A stretch of DNA of 64,000 bases, taken from assembly GCA_963773765.1 (NCBI GenBank), contig CAVZCC010000001.1, positions 62,001 to 126,000 of the forward strand, read 5' to 3'. The position numbers and the translations under genes are program-made. Numbering within the stretch: position 1 is the first letter of the stretch; every line of letters starts with the position of its first letter. This document shows positions 26,840 through 35,789 of the stretch, piece by piece. Under the pieces are notes generated by a model that was not told the DNA's origin, ran no database searches, and was given only the letters and a program-made list of their open reading frames with translations. This DNA comes from CAVZCC01 sp963773765. GTDB lineage: Bacteria; Actinomycetota; Acidimicrobiia; Acidimicrobiales; Microtrichaceae.

Positions 26840-27623
26840 GCCGCCGGTCCGTGCCCGCGTCGACCACGCCGGTGCCGTACGACGGCCCGGCGGTCGACAT
26901 CCGGGGCCTGCACAAGCGCTTCGGCGACAACGAGGTGCTCAAGGGCATCGACTTCCACGTGGACCGACGTGAGGTGGTGGTGGTCATCGGGCCGTCGGGC
27001 TCGGGCAAGTCCACGCTGCTGCGGTGCGTCAACCTCCTGGAGACCCCGGACTCGGGCCAGGTGCTGGTCGACGGGGTCGACATCTGCGGCCCGGACACCA
27101 ACGTCAACGACGTGCGGCGCCGCATCGGCATGGTGTTCCAGCAGTTCAACCTGTTCCCGCACCTGACCGCCCTGGAGAACGTGACGATCGCCCAGCGCAA
27201 GGTGCTCACGCGCTCCACCGACGAGGCCGGCGGAGATCGTGGCCCGCGAGAACCTGGAGCGGGTCGGACTGGCCGACAAGGCCGACCACTTCCCGGCCCA
27301 GCTGTCGGGCGGCCAGCAGCAGCGGGTGGCCATCGCCCGGGCGCTGGCCATGGACCCGGAGGTCATGCTGTTCGACGAGGCCACCTCCGCGCTCGATCCG
27401 GAGCTGGTCGGCGACGTCCTCAACGTCATGCGCGGACTGGCCGCCGACGGCATGACCATGATGGTGGTGACCCACGAGATCGGCTTCGCCCGCAACGTGG
27501 CCGACCGCGTGGTGTTCATGGCCGACGGCGTGGTGGTCGAGGAGGGCCCGCCGGCGCAGGTGCTGGACGACGCCGCAGCACGCCAGGACCCAGCAGTTCC
27601 TACGCCAGGTCCACGACCGCTGA
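26836..27623 (+). pseudogene. Polar amino acid ABC transporter ATP-binding protein, two frame breaks
   Basis: GlnQ-type ATPase, 261 residues after correction. Walker A GPSGSGKST, Q-loop FQQFNLFPH, signature LSGGQQQR, Walker B VMLFDEATSALDPE and H-loop VTHEIGFAR are intact. One extra base near 27229 interrupts the protein between DEA and AEIVAREN, and a second near 27574 moves the C-terminus; correcting it gives QHARTQQFLRQVHDR, the usual GlnQ ending. ATG 26836 overlaps the permease stop. Confidence 0.85.
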
Positions 27624-27683
27624 CCCCCCGGTCCGCCCCCGGCCACACCCGGGCCGCCCGGCACCGACGTCCACGCAAGGTTT

Positions 27684-27703
27684 CCGTCCCGTTCACCGGA
27701 CGG
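27684..27703 (+). terminator. Hairpin after the ABC operon
   Basis: CCGTCC at 27684-27689 pairs with GGACGG at 27698-27703 around an eight-base loop, 60 bases after the ATPase stop and before the next gene. No U-tract; a weak candidate. Confidence 0.3.
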
Positions 27704-27721
27704 TCAGGTCCTCCCGCGAGG

Positions 27722-29626
27722 ATGCCGTTCGTGAGCGAGACATTGCGTGACACACGATCCGTCGCCCCCGGGCCGTCGGTCCAGGACGCGCTGGACCGGA
27801 TGGTGCGGCTGCGACTCGACCTGCACGAACAGACCTCGGCCCGACGCACCGACTGGGCGCGGCGGTTCGGGGTGGGTCGGAGGCAGGTGGACCTGGACAA
27901 CCTGGCCGCCTACGTGGCGCTGCGCCACCACGACCTCCGTGACCTGCAGGACCAGCTCAGCGCCCTGGGGCTGTCGTCGCTGGGGCGCAACGAGTCCCAC
28001 GTCATGGCCGGGATCGACGCCGTCCTGTCCGCGCTGCGGGTCCTGGCCGGGGAGCCTGTCGACCACGACGGGACCGCCGTGGCGGCGGCACGGGCCAGGG
28101 CCCGCTCCCGGGTGCGGGCCGCCCGTACGGAGCTGTTCGGTGAGCCGGTCGGCGCGCGGGCGACGCGGGTGATGGTGACGCTGCCGGCCGACGCGGCCTC
28201 CGACGCGGACCTGGTGGCCGGACTCATCCGGGCCGGCACGGACGCCGTGCGCATCAACACCGCACACGACGATCCCGACGCGTGGGCCGCCATGGCCGGC
28301 CACACCCGGCTCGCGGCCGCCGCGGCCGGTCGACGGGTCCCGGTCATGATGGACCTGGCCGGGCCGAAGCTCCGGATCGGTCCCATCGAGGACGGCCCCG
28401 CGGTGGTGCGGATCAAGCCCCGTCGGGATCCGTGGGGCGGGGTGCTGCAGCCGGGCCGCGTGGCCCTGGACGGGACCGGCGCCCCTGGCCGGCCCGCCGG
28501 TCGGGACCGGGACGGCTCGGTCACTCCGGCCGTGCTGGCCGTCGACCCGTCGTGGCTGGCGCGCCTGGAGGTCGACGACGAGGTCCGCGTCCGGGACGTG
28601 CGCGGCCGCGACCGACTCCTCCGGGTGGCCGGCCTGGTGGACGGTCGGGCCGTGCTGAGCTGCGACCGGTCCTGCTACCTGACCGAGGGGTTGGAGCTTC
28701 AGCGGGGCAGGGAACGCCGCGACCGGGGCGACGCCACCCGGATCGGCGCCGTCGTGGCCGCCCCGGGTGGGATCCGGGTCCGGACCGGGGACTCCTTCGT
28801 GCTCACCCGCGGTCCGGGGGCGGGATGCGAGGCGCTCCGTGACGAGCACGGAGCGGTGCTCGAGCCGGCCCGGGTGCCGTGTGCGGAGCCGACCGTGGTG
28901 GACCTCCTCGCCGAGGGCGAGCGGGTCGTCATCGATGACGGGCGGCTGGAGGGCGTCGTCCGCAGGGTCGGGCGGGCCGGGGCACTGGTGGAGGTGGTCC
29001 GGGCCCCGCAGGCGGGGCTCCGGTTGCGTGAGGACCGGGGCATCAACCTGCCCGACACCCAGATCCGCCTCCCCCTGCTGTCGCGGCGCGACCGCACCGA
29101 GCTCCGCACGATCGTGGCCATGGCCGACTCGATCGGGTGCTCCTTCGTCAACGGCGGTGAGGAGATGGCCTACCTGTCCGGGGTGGTGGCCAGCCATGGC
29201 GGGGCCCATGTGGGCCTGGTGGCCAAGGTGGAGACCGAGGCCGCCGTGTTCCACCTGCCGGACATCCTGGCCTCCGTCACGGGTGCCCATCCGTTGGCGG
29301 TGATGATCGCCCGCGGCGACCTGGCGGTGGAGCTCGGCTGGGAACGCATGGCCGAGTACCAGCAACGCATCCTGTGGTTCAGCGCCGCCGCCCACGTGCC
29401 CGTGGTGTGGGCCACACAGGTGCTGGAGTCGATGATGCGGACCGGGGTGCCGTCACGGGCGGAGCTGACCGACGCCGGGGAGGCCGAGCGGGCGGACTGC
29501 GTGATGCTGAACAAGGGTCCCCACGCTGTGCAGGCCGTGGAGCTGCTGGACTCCATCCTCACCCGGATGGAGGACCACGTGGACCAGAAGCGGGACCTCC
29601 TGCCCCACCTCCGCCACCTGGACTGA
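27722..29626 (+). CDS. Pyruvate-kinase-like protein with N-terminal extension and no C-terminal domain
   Basis: 634 residues. The first about 145 residues are Arg-rich and helical. A split pyruvate kinase TIM barrel follows: RVMVTLPADAASDADLVAGLIRAGTDAVRIN, then MMDLAGPKLRIG, an enlarged B-domain-like region of about 230 residues, and LVAKVETEAA (catalytic Lys and Mg-binding Glu), MIARGDLAVELG and VVWATQVLESMM. It ends soon after the barrel, so the allosteric C-domain of normal pyruvate kinases is absent. It may be a phosphotransfer enzyme on PEP/pyruvate or a related substrate. ATG 27722 is taken; GTG 27731 is possible. Confidence 0.72.
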   Translation: MPFVSETLRDTRSVAPGPSVQDALDRMVRLRLDLHEQTSARRTDWARRFGVGRRQVDLDNLAAYVALRHHDLRDLQDQLSALGLSSLGRNESHVMAGIDAVLSALRVLAGEPVDHDGTAVAAARARARSRVRAARTELFGEPVGARATRVMVTLPADAASDADLVAGLIRAGTDAVRINTAHDDPDAWAAMAGHTRLAAAAAGRRVPVMMDLAGPKLRIGPIEDGPAVVRIKPRRDPWGGVLQPGRVALDGTGAPGRPAGRDRDGSVTPAVLAVDPSWLARLEVDDEVRVRDVRGRDRLLRVAGLVDGRAVLSCDRSCYLTEGLELQRGRERRDRGDATRIGAVVAAPGGIRVRTGDSFVLTRGPGAGCEALRDEHGAVLEPARVPCAEPTVVDLLAEGERVVIDDGRLEGVVRRVGRAGALVEVVRAPQAGLRLREDRGINLPDTQIRLPLLSRRDRTELRTIVAMADSIGCSFVNGGEEMAYLSGVVASHGGAHVGLVAKVETEAAVFHLPDILASVTGAHPLAVMIARGDLAVELGWERMAEYQQRILWFSAAAHVPVVWATQVLESMMRTGVPSRAELTDAGEAERADCVMLNKGPHAVQAVELLDSILTRMEDHVDQKRDLLPHLRHLD

Positions 29627-29638
29627 GTGGCTTGGGGG

Positions 29639-30400
29639 TCAGACGTGGTCGGGGCGGAGGAGCGCGTCGGTGCCGCCGTCGGCGAAGAGGATCGATCCGT
29701 GGCAGTTGCCGCTGTCCGGGCCCAGCAGGAACTGGATGATCGCGGCGATCTGGCCGGGGGCGGCGAGGCCACCGAAGGGCACGGGCAGGGCGTCCACCAG
29801 CGGACCCAGTTCGGGATCGGCCCTGGACCCGGCGAACAGTGGCGTGTCGACCGGCCCTGGGGCCACGGCGTTGAGCCGGACCCCGGCGTCACCCCACTCC
29901 TGGACCTGGTGGCGGATCCAGCGACCCAGCGCCAGCTTGGTGGCGCCGTAGATGATGCCGCCGTGGATCTCATCGGCCAGGGCGCGTGCCCGGGCTTCGT
30001 CCCCGGCGGCCATGGCGTCCAGCACCGCGGGGTCCTCGACCGGGGTGATGCCGGCCGAGTTGGAGCAGATGGCCACTGCAGCACCGCCCCGCCGGGCCAG
30101 CGCGGGCCGGAGCCCGTCCAGCAGGGAGACGGCGCCGAAGTAGTTCACCGCCACCAGCCGGCCGGAGGGGCGTTCCTGGGGTCCGATGCCGGCGCCGGCC
30201 ACCAGTCCGTCCAACCCGTCGGGGGCCAGCGACGTCACCGCGGTGAGTGCGCCGGCCCGGCCGTCGTCGGTGGACAGGTCCGCCACCACCTCCGCGTCGT
30301 GCTGGTCGACTCCGATGACGCGGTGCCCCGCAGCCTGCAGTCGCTGCGCGGTGGCGGCGCCGATGCCCGACGCGGATCCGCTGATGGCGATGGTGCCCAT
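29639..30400 (-). CDS. Short-chain dehydrogenase, 3-alpha-hydroxysteroid dehydrogenase-like
   Basis: 253-residue SDR with the nucleotide motif GSASGIGAATAQRLQAAGH, the catalytic Ser region CSNSAG and the YGATK (YxxxK) pair. Pattern and length strongly resemble the NAD-dependent 3-alpha-hydroxysteroid dehydrogenase/carbonyl reductase of Comamonas (ISGCATGIGAAT, DAEVIADLST, AGLGPQ), here as DAEVVADLSTDDGR and GAGIGPQE. A steroid or bile-acid type carbonyl is therefore a plausible substrate. ATG 30400 is the start; the gene is divergent from 30456 with a shared 55-base promoter region. Confidence 0.82.
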   Translation of the reverse strand: MGTIAISGSASGIGAATAQRLQAAGHRVIGVDQHDAEVVADLSTDDGRAGALTAVTSLAPDGLDGLVAGAGIGPQERPSGRLVAVNYFGAVSLLDGLRPALARRGGAAVAICSNSAGITPVEDPAVLDAMAAGDEARARALADEIHGGIIYGATKLALGRWIRHQVQEWGDAGVRLNAVAPGPVDTPLFAGSRADPELGPLVDALPVPFGGLAAPGQIAAIIQFLLGPDSGNCHGSILFADGGTDALLRPDHV

Positions 30401-30441
30401 GTGGTCCCCCTTGGTCGGCCGGAGTCTGGCACGGCTCCCGG

Positions 30442-30447
30442 TAGTGT
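30442..30447 (+). promoter_or_regulatory. Leaderless -10 (TAGTGT) for the gene at 30456
   Basis: TAGTGT is followed by eight bases and ATG 30456; no ribosome-binding site lies between. Confidence 0.45.
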
Positions 30448-30455
30448 CCGCGTCC

Positions 30456-31760
30456 ATGTCGGAACAGTGGAGCGGGGCGGTCCCGTCGGACGGGGCGCCG
30501 GGGTACTGGGACAGCCCGTGGCCGGGTGAGGACGGCGGCCCCCGCCGGCTCCAGCGGCCGGTCGGGATCGCCGGCCCGGACCTGGGGCCCGGACGAGCCG
30601 TCGTGACGTCCCGGGACGCGATGGCCGCCACCATGGTCGTCCTGCGTGACCCCGGCGAGGTGTACCTGTTGTGCCACACCGCGGGCGACTCGGCGGTGTC
30701 CTGGGTGGAGCGGGTCGACCCCGACACCCTGGAGGCCACGGCCCGCAGCGAGGACCTGCCGGGCGGCCGGACCTGGCCCGGCGGCCTGGCGGCCCATGCC
30801 AACGGATCGATCTACGTGGTCTTCGGACGCCACGCCCACCGGCTCGACGCCGACCTGGCGGTGGTCGCCACCCGGGAGCTCCCGCGCGACCTCCCCTACA
30901 ACAGCTTCGTGGTCCTCCCCGACGGATGCCTGGTGACCAAGGACTTCGGCGGGCTGCTGCCCGGCGGGGATCCGGCCGGCCACGCCCCGCTCCCGGCCGA
31001 GCTGGTGGTCCTGGAGCCCGACGCCCTGGAGGTGGTGGCCCGACTGGACCTGCCGGAGCCGTCGATCGCCCGCCTCAGCGCCGACGGGGACGAGGTCTAC
31101 GTGGTCGGGACCTCCACCCTGTTCCGGGCGCACTGGGACGGCTGGGACCTCTCCCTGGACGACGGGTTCCGGGGCGCCTACCGCACCGTGCCGGGCCAGA
31201 CCTACGGCTGGGACCCCGTCATCGCCCTGGACGCGGCCTGGTTCCTGGACGACGGGGAGGGCAGCGAGCGCTACGTCGGCACCATGCGGGACCAGGGCAC
31301 CTCGTCCGCGCCGCTGCACCTGGTGCGGGTCGACCTGGCCACGGGTGAGGTGCAACTCACCGAGGTGTGCGGCAGGCCGAACGGCCTGATCGCGAACCCA
31401 CCCCTGATCGACGAGGACCGCAGGATCGCGGTGGGCTACGACAGCGGCAACGGGGTCCTGGCCGCGTTCGACATCGCCGGCGACGGGTCCCTCACCCCGA
31501 GGTGGAGCCGCGAACAGGACCATGCCTGCCACCCGCTGCTGTTCGCCGACACCGGCGAGCTCATGACCACGGACCACGACCGGGAACGCATGTCGGACCA
31601 GATCGTCATCCTGGACATCGCCACCGGCCAGGAACGGCTCCGGGTCGACTCGGGGAGCCCGGTGCAGTCGGTGTTGTTCGGCGCGCCGGGATGGGACCGC
31701 GACCTGTACCTGTGCTCGTTCACGACCCTGACCCGGGTCCATGCCGTGACCAGCGACTGA
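30456..31760 (+). CDS. Conserved hypothetical protein, predicted beta-propeller-like
   Basis: 434-residue cytosolic protein without signal peptide. It is built of repeating strand-turn-strand units such as GSIYVVFGRHAHRLDADLAVVATREL, GDEVYVVGTSTLFRAHW and RIAVGYDSGNGVLAAFDI, spaced about 45-50 residues, which is the look of a six- or seven-bladed propeller. No catalytic motif was recognised. It is divergent from the 3-alpha-HSD-like gene, so they may share control. Function unknown; a lactonase or binding role is only a guess. Confidence 0.6.
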   Translation: MSEQWSGAVPSDGAPGYWDSPWPGEDGGPRRLQRPVGIAGPDLGPGRAVVTSRDAMAATMVVLRDPGEVYLLCHTAGDSAVSWVERVDPDTLEATARSEDLPGGRTWPGGLAAHANGSIYVVFGRHAHRLDADLAVVATRELPRDLPYNSFVVLPDGCLVTKDFGGLLPGGDPAGHAPLPAELVVLEPDALEVVARLDLPEPSIARLSADGDEVYVVGTSTLFRAHWDGWDLSLDDGFRGAYRTVPGQTYGWDPVIALDAAWFLDDGEGSERYVGTMRDQGTSSAPLHLVRVDLATGEVQLTEVCGRPNGLIANPPLIDEDRRIAVGYDSGNGVLAAFDIAGDGSLTPRWSREQDHACHPLLFADTGELMTTDHDRERMSDQIVILDIATGQERLRVDSGSPVQSVLFGAPGWDRDLYLCSFTTLTRVHAVTSD

Positions 31761-31784
31761 CCCGGCCCGACCGGCACCGCCCGG

Positions 31785-33203
31785 TCAGATCGGCCGGCTG
31801 GGGTCGACCTTGCCCGCCTGTCCACCGCCGGGGACCTCGGTGGTCCCGTTGTCCGGGCAGTGGAAGCCGTCGCCGTCGTCGTCCTTGCCGCCCACCTCCG
31901 GGGAGAGCCGCTCGAACGTGCCGTCCTTGACGACCAGCAGCATGCCGCACTCCTGGGACTCCGCCTCGTCGAAGCGGGCCGGGTCGGCCGCTGCGTGCAG
32001 CCCGCCGCCGGTCCAGTCCGACTCCGCTGCGGCCTCCTGCAGGATGCAGGTGCGGTCGAGGACGCCGTCGTTCTTGGCGGCACACGCATTGGCGGCGGTG
32101 GTGAACAGCAGCCACGCACTCATGGCCTGCACGCCGAGCGGACCGACCCGGGCGTCGGGCACCGTCCCGAGCAGGTCCAGGTACTGCTTGGTGCCGGGCC
32201 ACTGGTCGGCCTCCTCCAGCGGGTGCACGGTCATCCGTACGACGGTGCCCTCGGCGACCTCGTTGCCGGTGCTGAACAGCAGCGGGTCGTACATGTTGGT
32301 CTCGAGCAACGCGATGCCCTTCCAGCCCTGCTCGCGCAGCTTGGCCATGAGGCTGGCCTGTTGGCCGGCCTCACCCACGAACATGAGGGTGGTGGCACCG
32401 GAGTCGATGATCGACCGGGCCAGCGGCGTCCAGTCGGTCAGCCCCGTCGGGGGGAACGGGAAGGCACCGACCAGGTCCAGCCCGACGTCCTTGATCGCCG
32501 CCTCGTTCTTCTCCCGGGTCACGTCGAGCGACGGGAGGTCGCCGTAGGCGATCGCGACCTTCTCGGACTCGTCGGGGTAGAGCTCGGCGTAGTCCCGGAT
32601 GTAGGTGTTGGCCACGGTGCTCCCGGGGTTGGGGACCGGCTGCACCTGGCCGTTCGAGTCCCCCTTCTCGGGAGAGACGGCGTAGGCCGGGACGTCGATG
32701 AGCTTGCACGTGTGGAAGTCCGAGCTGTCCTTGCCCGAGAACTGCAGGTTGTCCTGGACCATCCCGCCACCGACCATGGCGAAGACGTCGGTGCACGCGG
32801 TGGTCATGGCCTTCTCGACCTCGAAGATGGACGCCTCCAGGTCCACCGGCACGACCTCCAGGCCCCCGATGCCCCCCTGGGCGTTGCACCAGTCGGCGTA
32901 GGCGACGCCGGCGTCCCACAGCTCCTTGTCCAGGCCGGGGCGGATCTGGGAGCGGCGGTCGTTCCCCACGCCGATGTACAACTTGTCCGCCCCCTTGCCC
33001 TGCTCACCCTCCTTGACGGTGTAGTCGCCGTCCCCGCACGGCGCCTGCAACGTCCCGAAGTCAGCAGCAGACGCGGCGTCGGTGGTGCCGGCGGCCTCCG
33101 TGGTGGTGGACTCGTCCTCGCCGGCGTCGTCCTCGCCGCTGGCGCCGCACGCGGCACCGACCATGGCGATGGACACGACGACGACCGACAGCAGCTTCCG
33201 CAT
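31785..33203 (-). CDS. Orphan type I ABC solute-binding lipoprotein with C-terminal DxDxDGxxC motif
   Basis: 472-residue branched-chain amino acid type binding protein. Signal peptide with VGAAC lipobox, then a Thr/Glu-rich linker and a periplasmic-binding type I fold (WCNAQGGIGGLEVVPVDLEAS, FAMVGGGMVQDN, MFVGEAGQQASLM). About nine Cys residues in the mature part suggest disulfides. The last 30 residues contain DDDGDGFHC (441-449), the exact Excalibur-type DxDxDGxxC calcium loop, unusual at the end of a solute-binding protein. No permease or ATPase gene is nearby. ATG 33203 gives a proper signal peptide. Confidence 0.8.
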   Translation of the reverse strand: MRKLLSVVVVSIAMVGAACGASGEDDAGEDESTTTEAAGTTDAASAADFGTLQAPCGDGDYTVKEGEQGKGADKLYIGVGNDRRSQIRPGLDKELWDAGVAYADWCNAQGGIGGLEVVPVDLEASIFEVEKAMTTACTDVFAMVGGGMVQDNLQFSGKDSSDFHTCKLIDVPAYAVSPEKGDSNGQVQPVPNPGSTVANTYIRDYAELYPDESEKVAIAYGDLPSLDVTREKNEAAIKDVGLDLVGAFPFPPTGLTDWTPLARSIIDSGATTLMFVGEAGQQASLMAKLREQGWKGIALLETNMYDPLLFSTGNEVAEGTVVRMTVHPLEEADQWPGTKQYLDLLGTVPDARVGPLGVQAMSAWLLFTTAANACAAKNDGVLDRTCILQEAAAESDWTGGGLHAAADPARFDEAESQECGMLLVVKDGTFERLSPEVGGKDDDGDGFHCPDNGTTEVPGGGQAGKVDPSRPI

Positions 33204-33279
33204 GGGACCCCCCGGTTCCTGACTGGTGTGCACCGTAGGCGCTCGGACCGCACGTCGTCGGTCAATCGCCACGGGGGGT

Positions 33280-34524
33280 TCAGGCGATCACGCCGCTGCT
33301 CCGGAGCCGGGCCAGGTCGTCCTCGTCCAGCCCCAGCTCCTGGTGCAGCACCTGGTCGGTGTGCTCGCCCAGCCATGGCACCCGCGTCTCGGGTCCCTCC
33401 GCCAGGCGTGACATCTTCACCGGGTTGCCGGGCGTCAGCACCGGCTGGTCCACGCCGTCGGTGCGGGGCATCTCCACCAGCATGTGGCGGGCCGCCACGT
33501 GGGGGTCGTGGACGACCTCCTCGTCGGTCAGGCACGGCCCGGCGGCCAGGCCGGCCGCAGCCAGTTCCGCCGCGGCCTGTTCCTTGGTGCGGCCCGCGGC
33601 CCAGGCCTCGATGGCGGGCCGCAGGTCCGACTCGAGCTGGTCCACCCAGCTCTGGCGGGTGGCGAACCGCTCGTCGGTGGCCCACTCCGGCCGGCCGATG
33701 ACCCGCGCCATGGCCTCGAACTGGTGCTCCCGGACGATCTGCAGCACGAACCAGCCGTCGTCGGCCCGGAAGGTGGTCAGGATCAGGGGCCCGACGTCGC
33801 CGCCCCGCAGGCCCATGGACCAGAAGTTGCTCACGATGTCGGTCATGGAGACCAGTGCGTCCAGCATGGCGATGTCCACGTACTGGCCCTGGCCGGTCCG
33901 GTCGCGGTGGCGCAGTGCGGCCAGGATGCCGATGGTGGCGAACAGCGCGGCGCTGATGTCGCCCAGGGCCCCCACGGGGTTGGCGACCGGCGGCCGGCCG
34001 TCGCGGGCCATGAAGTCGTAGATGCCGGACATGGCCTCCACGATCGACGCGAAGGCCGGGCGGTCGCCGTAGGGCGTCGGGACGCTGTTGCCGAACCCGG
34101 ACACCGACACGTACACGCAGCCGGGGTGCACCGCGGCCAGGTCGTCGTACCCCAGGCCCAGCCTGGCCACGGCGCCGGCCTTGAAGTTCTCCGCCACGAC
34201 GTCGAACCGGCCGGCCAGGTCCAGCACCAGCTGGCGACCCTCCGGAGCCTTCAGGTCGACGCAGATGCTGCGCTTGTTCAGGTTGTTCCGCAGGAACGTG
34301 GCGCCGACCTGGCGGCCCTCGGGATCGGTCATGGCCGGAAGGGACGACCGGCCCAGGTCGCCGCCGCGGGGTGACTCGACCTTGACGACCTCCGCCCCCA
34401 GGCGGGAGAGCAGTTGGGTGGCGTAGGGGAGGGCCTGCATCTGCTCCAGGGCCAGGATGCGCACCCCGTCCAGGGGCTTGCCGGTCCCGTCCGGCTGCTC
34501 GTTGGCCACCTCACCCAGTCGCAT
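33280..34524 (-). CDS. Class III (CaiB/BaiF) CoA transferase
   Basis: 414-residue family III CoA transferase or racemase that moves CoA between carboxylic acids. The N-terminal LDGVRILALEQMQALPYATQLLSRLGAEVVKVE is canonical, and the catalytic Asp is present as Asp189 in GALGD, equivalent to Asp169 of formyl-CoA transferase by my alignment. The C-terminus WLGEHTDQVLHQELGL is also typical. Such genes are frequent in steroid and fatty-acid side-chain degradation. It is divergent from the LLM oxidoreductase gene with 47 bases between starts. Confidence 0.88.
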   Translation of the reverse strand: MRLGEVANEQPDGTGKPLDGVRILALEQMQALPYATQLLSRLGAEVVKVESPRGGDLGRSSLPAMTDPEGRQVGATFLRNNLNKRSICVDLKAPEGRQLVLDLAGRFDVVAENFKAGAVARLGLGYDDLAAVHPGCVYVSVSGFGNSVPTPYGDRPAFASIVEAMSGIYDFMARDGRPPVANPVGALGDISAALFATIGILAALRHRDRTGQGQYVDIAMLDALVSMTDIVSNFWSMGLRGGDVGPLILTTFRADDGWFVLQIVREHQFEAMARVIGRPEWATDERFATRQSWVDQLESDLRPAIEAWAAGRTKEQAAAELAAAGLAAGPCLTDEEVVHDPHVAARHMLVEMPRTDGVDQPVLTPGNPVKMSRLAEGPETRVPWLGEHTDQVLHQELGLDEDDLARLRSSGVIA

Positions 34525-34557
34525 GTCGTTCCTCTCGGTCCCGATCGGCCGGGAGCG

Positions 34558-34563
34558 TATCGT
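34558..34563 (+). promoter_or_regulatory. Leaderless -10 (TATCGT) for the LLM oxidoreductase gene
   Basis: TATCGT is followed by eight bases and GTG 34572. It supports that GTG as the true start even though the frame breaks soon after. Confidence 0.5.
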
Positions 34564-34571
34564 TCGGCGCC

Positions 34572-35467
34572 GTGGCGCCCTCACTCCAGTTCCAGCTGTT
34601 CCTGCCCCAGATGCGCTGTCCCTGGCGGACCTGGTGGACCGGGCCAGGGCCGCCGAGGCCGCCGGGTTCGACGGCATCGCCCTCATGGACCACCTCGCCC
34701 CGCCCCTGGCGCTGGACCAGCCCATGTGGGAGGCGATGACCGCGGCCACGTGGCTGGCGGCCCACACCGGACGGCTGGGAGTGGGCCACCTGGTGCTGTG
34801 CGATGCGTTCCGTCACCCGGCGGTCCTGGCCCGCCAGGCCGTGACCCTGGACCATGCATCGGGGGGACGGTTCGAGCTGGGCATCGGCTCCGGGTCCACG
34901 CCGGACGAGCTGGGCGTGTTCGGCATCCCCGCCGGTGGCGCCCGCGAGCGCATCGACCGGCTGGGGTGGACCCTGGAGGTCCTCAGGGCCCTGTGGTCGG
35001 GTGAGGTGGTCGACCTGGGTGGCGATGCCGACGGTTCCCCCTCGCTGCGGGGAGCGCAACAGGTCCCGGTCCCGACCCGCCCCATCCCCATCGTCATCGG
35101 GGGCACGGGCCGCCGCACCATGGGCCTGGTGGCCCGTCATGCCGACTGGTGGAACGTGCCGGTCCACGAGCTCGACCGGCTCGACGACCTCCGGGCGCTG
35201 GCGGGCTCGGCCCGCACCTCGGTCCAGGTCGCGGTGACCTTCATCCCTGACGGCGGGGACCGGACCGCGATCGTGGAGCAGGCCGGGCGCCGCTTCGGCT
35301 GGATGAGCCGGTCGACCCGCCTGGTGGGCGATGGACCGGAACTGGTCGACGCCTTCGGCGAGCTGCGCGACCGGGGCGTGGAGCGCGTCTACACGTGGTT
35401 CACGGACTTCGCCCCGCCGGAGGTGCTGGAGGCATTCGGGGCCGAGGTGATCCGTTCACCGGCATGA
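34572..35467 (+). CDS. LLM class (F420-dependent type) oxidoreductase; start region has a one-base deletion
   Basis: Luciferase-like TIM-barrel flavin/F420 oxidoreductase. From GTG 34572 the protein reads MAPSLQFQLFLPQMR, then the frame changes near 34616 and continues LSLADLVDRARAAEAAGFDG. Adding one base joins them and yields 299 codons with the usual LLM N-terminus. Downstream motifs GIALMDHLAPP, LGVGHLVLCDAFRHPAVLARQAVTLD and GIGSGSTPDELGVFG are typical of mycobacterial F420-dependent members. Substrate unknown. It is divergent from the CoA transferase gene. Confidence 0.8.
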
Positions 35468-35493
35468 GACGGGGCTGAATCGGCCGCTCGGGG

Positions 35494-35789
35494 CTAGGAC
35501 TCCGGATCGTCGGGATCCTCGAGCAGTCCGGCCATCTCCGCGAGCGCGCCGGCCAGCATCGAGGAGCGGACCAGCACGCGGTGGATCTCGTGGGAGGTGC
35601 GCTGGCCCTGGCCGTACAGCGGCAGGTCGCCGAGTGAGCGGAGGACCATCGTGGGGTCGGTCGCCATCGAGATCGGCTCGGGGGCCGGGAGCTGCGGGAC
35701 CGGGTTCCAGAACTCGACGGGGTCGACCGTGGGGCCTTGCCTCGGCCCCCGCGCTTCCGGCTGTTCTTCCCTCTCGGCGTGCTGGTCAT
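35494..35789 (-). CDS. Small hypothetical protein coupled to the SNF2 gene; apparent one-base deletion
   Basis: ATG 35789 overlaps the SNF2 stop (ATGA). The first frame gives a basic tail, MTSTPRGKNSRKRGGRGKAP, and after one missing base in the G-run at 35731-35734 continues TVDPVEFWNPVPQLPAPEPI and ends LLEDPDDPES at 35494. The corrected gene is 99 codons. The C-terminal half (SHEIHRVLVRSSMLAGALAEMAGLL) is a helix-rich segment, the N-terminus is Arg/Lys/Gly-rich. No family was recognised. Tight coupling suggests a partner of the helicase, possibly a nucleic-acid-binding accessory. Confidence 0.6.

Noticed and set aside
33280..34524. Suspected loss of the catalytic Asp in the CoA transferase (PAFASIVEAMSG region)
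   Set aside because: Counting along formyl-CoA transferase places the catalytic Asp in the LGDS segment; here GALGD holds Asp189, so the site is intact.
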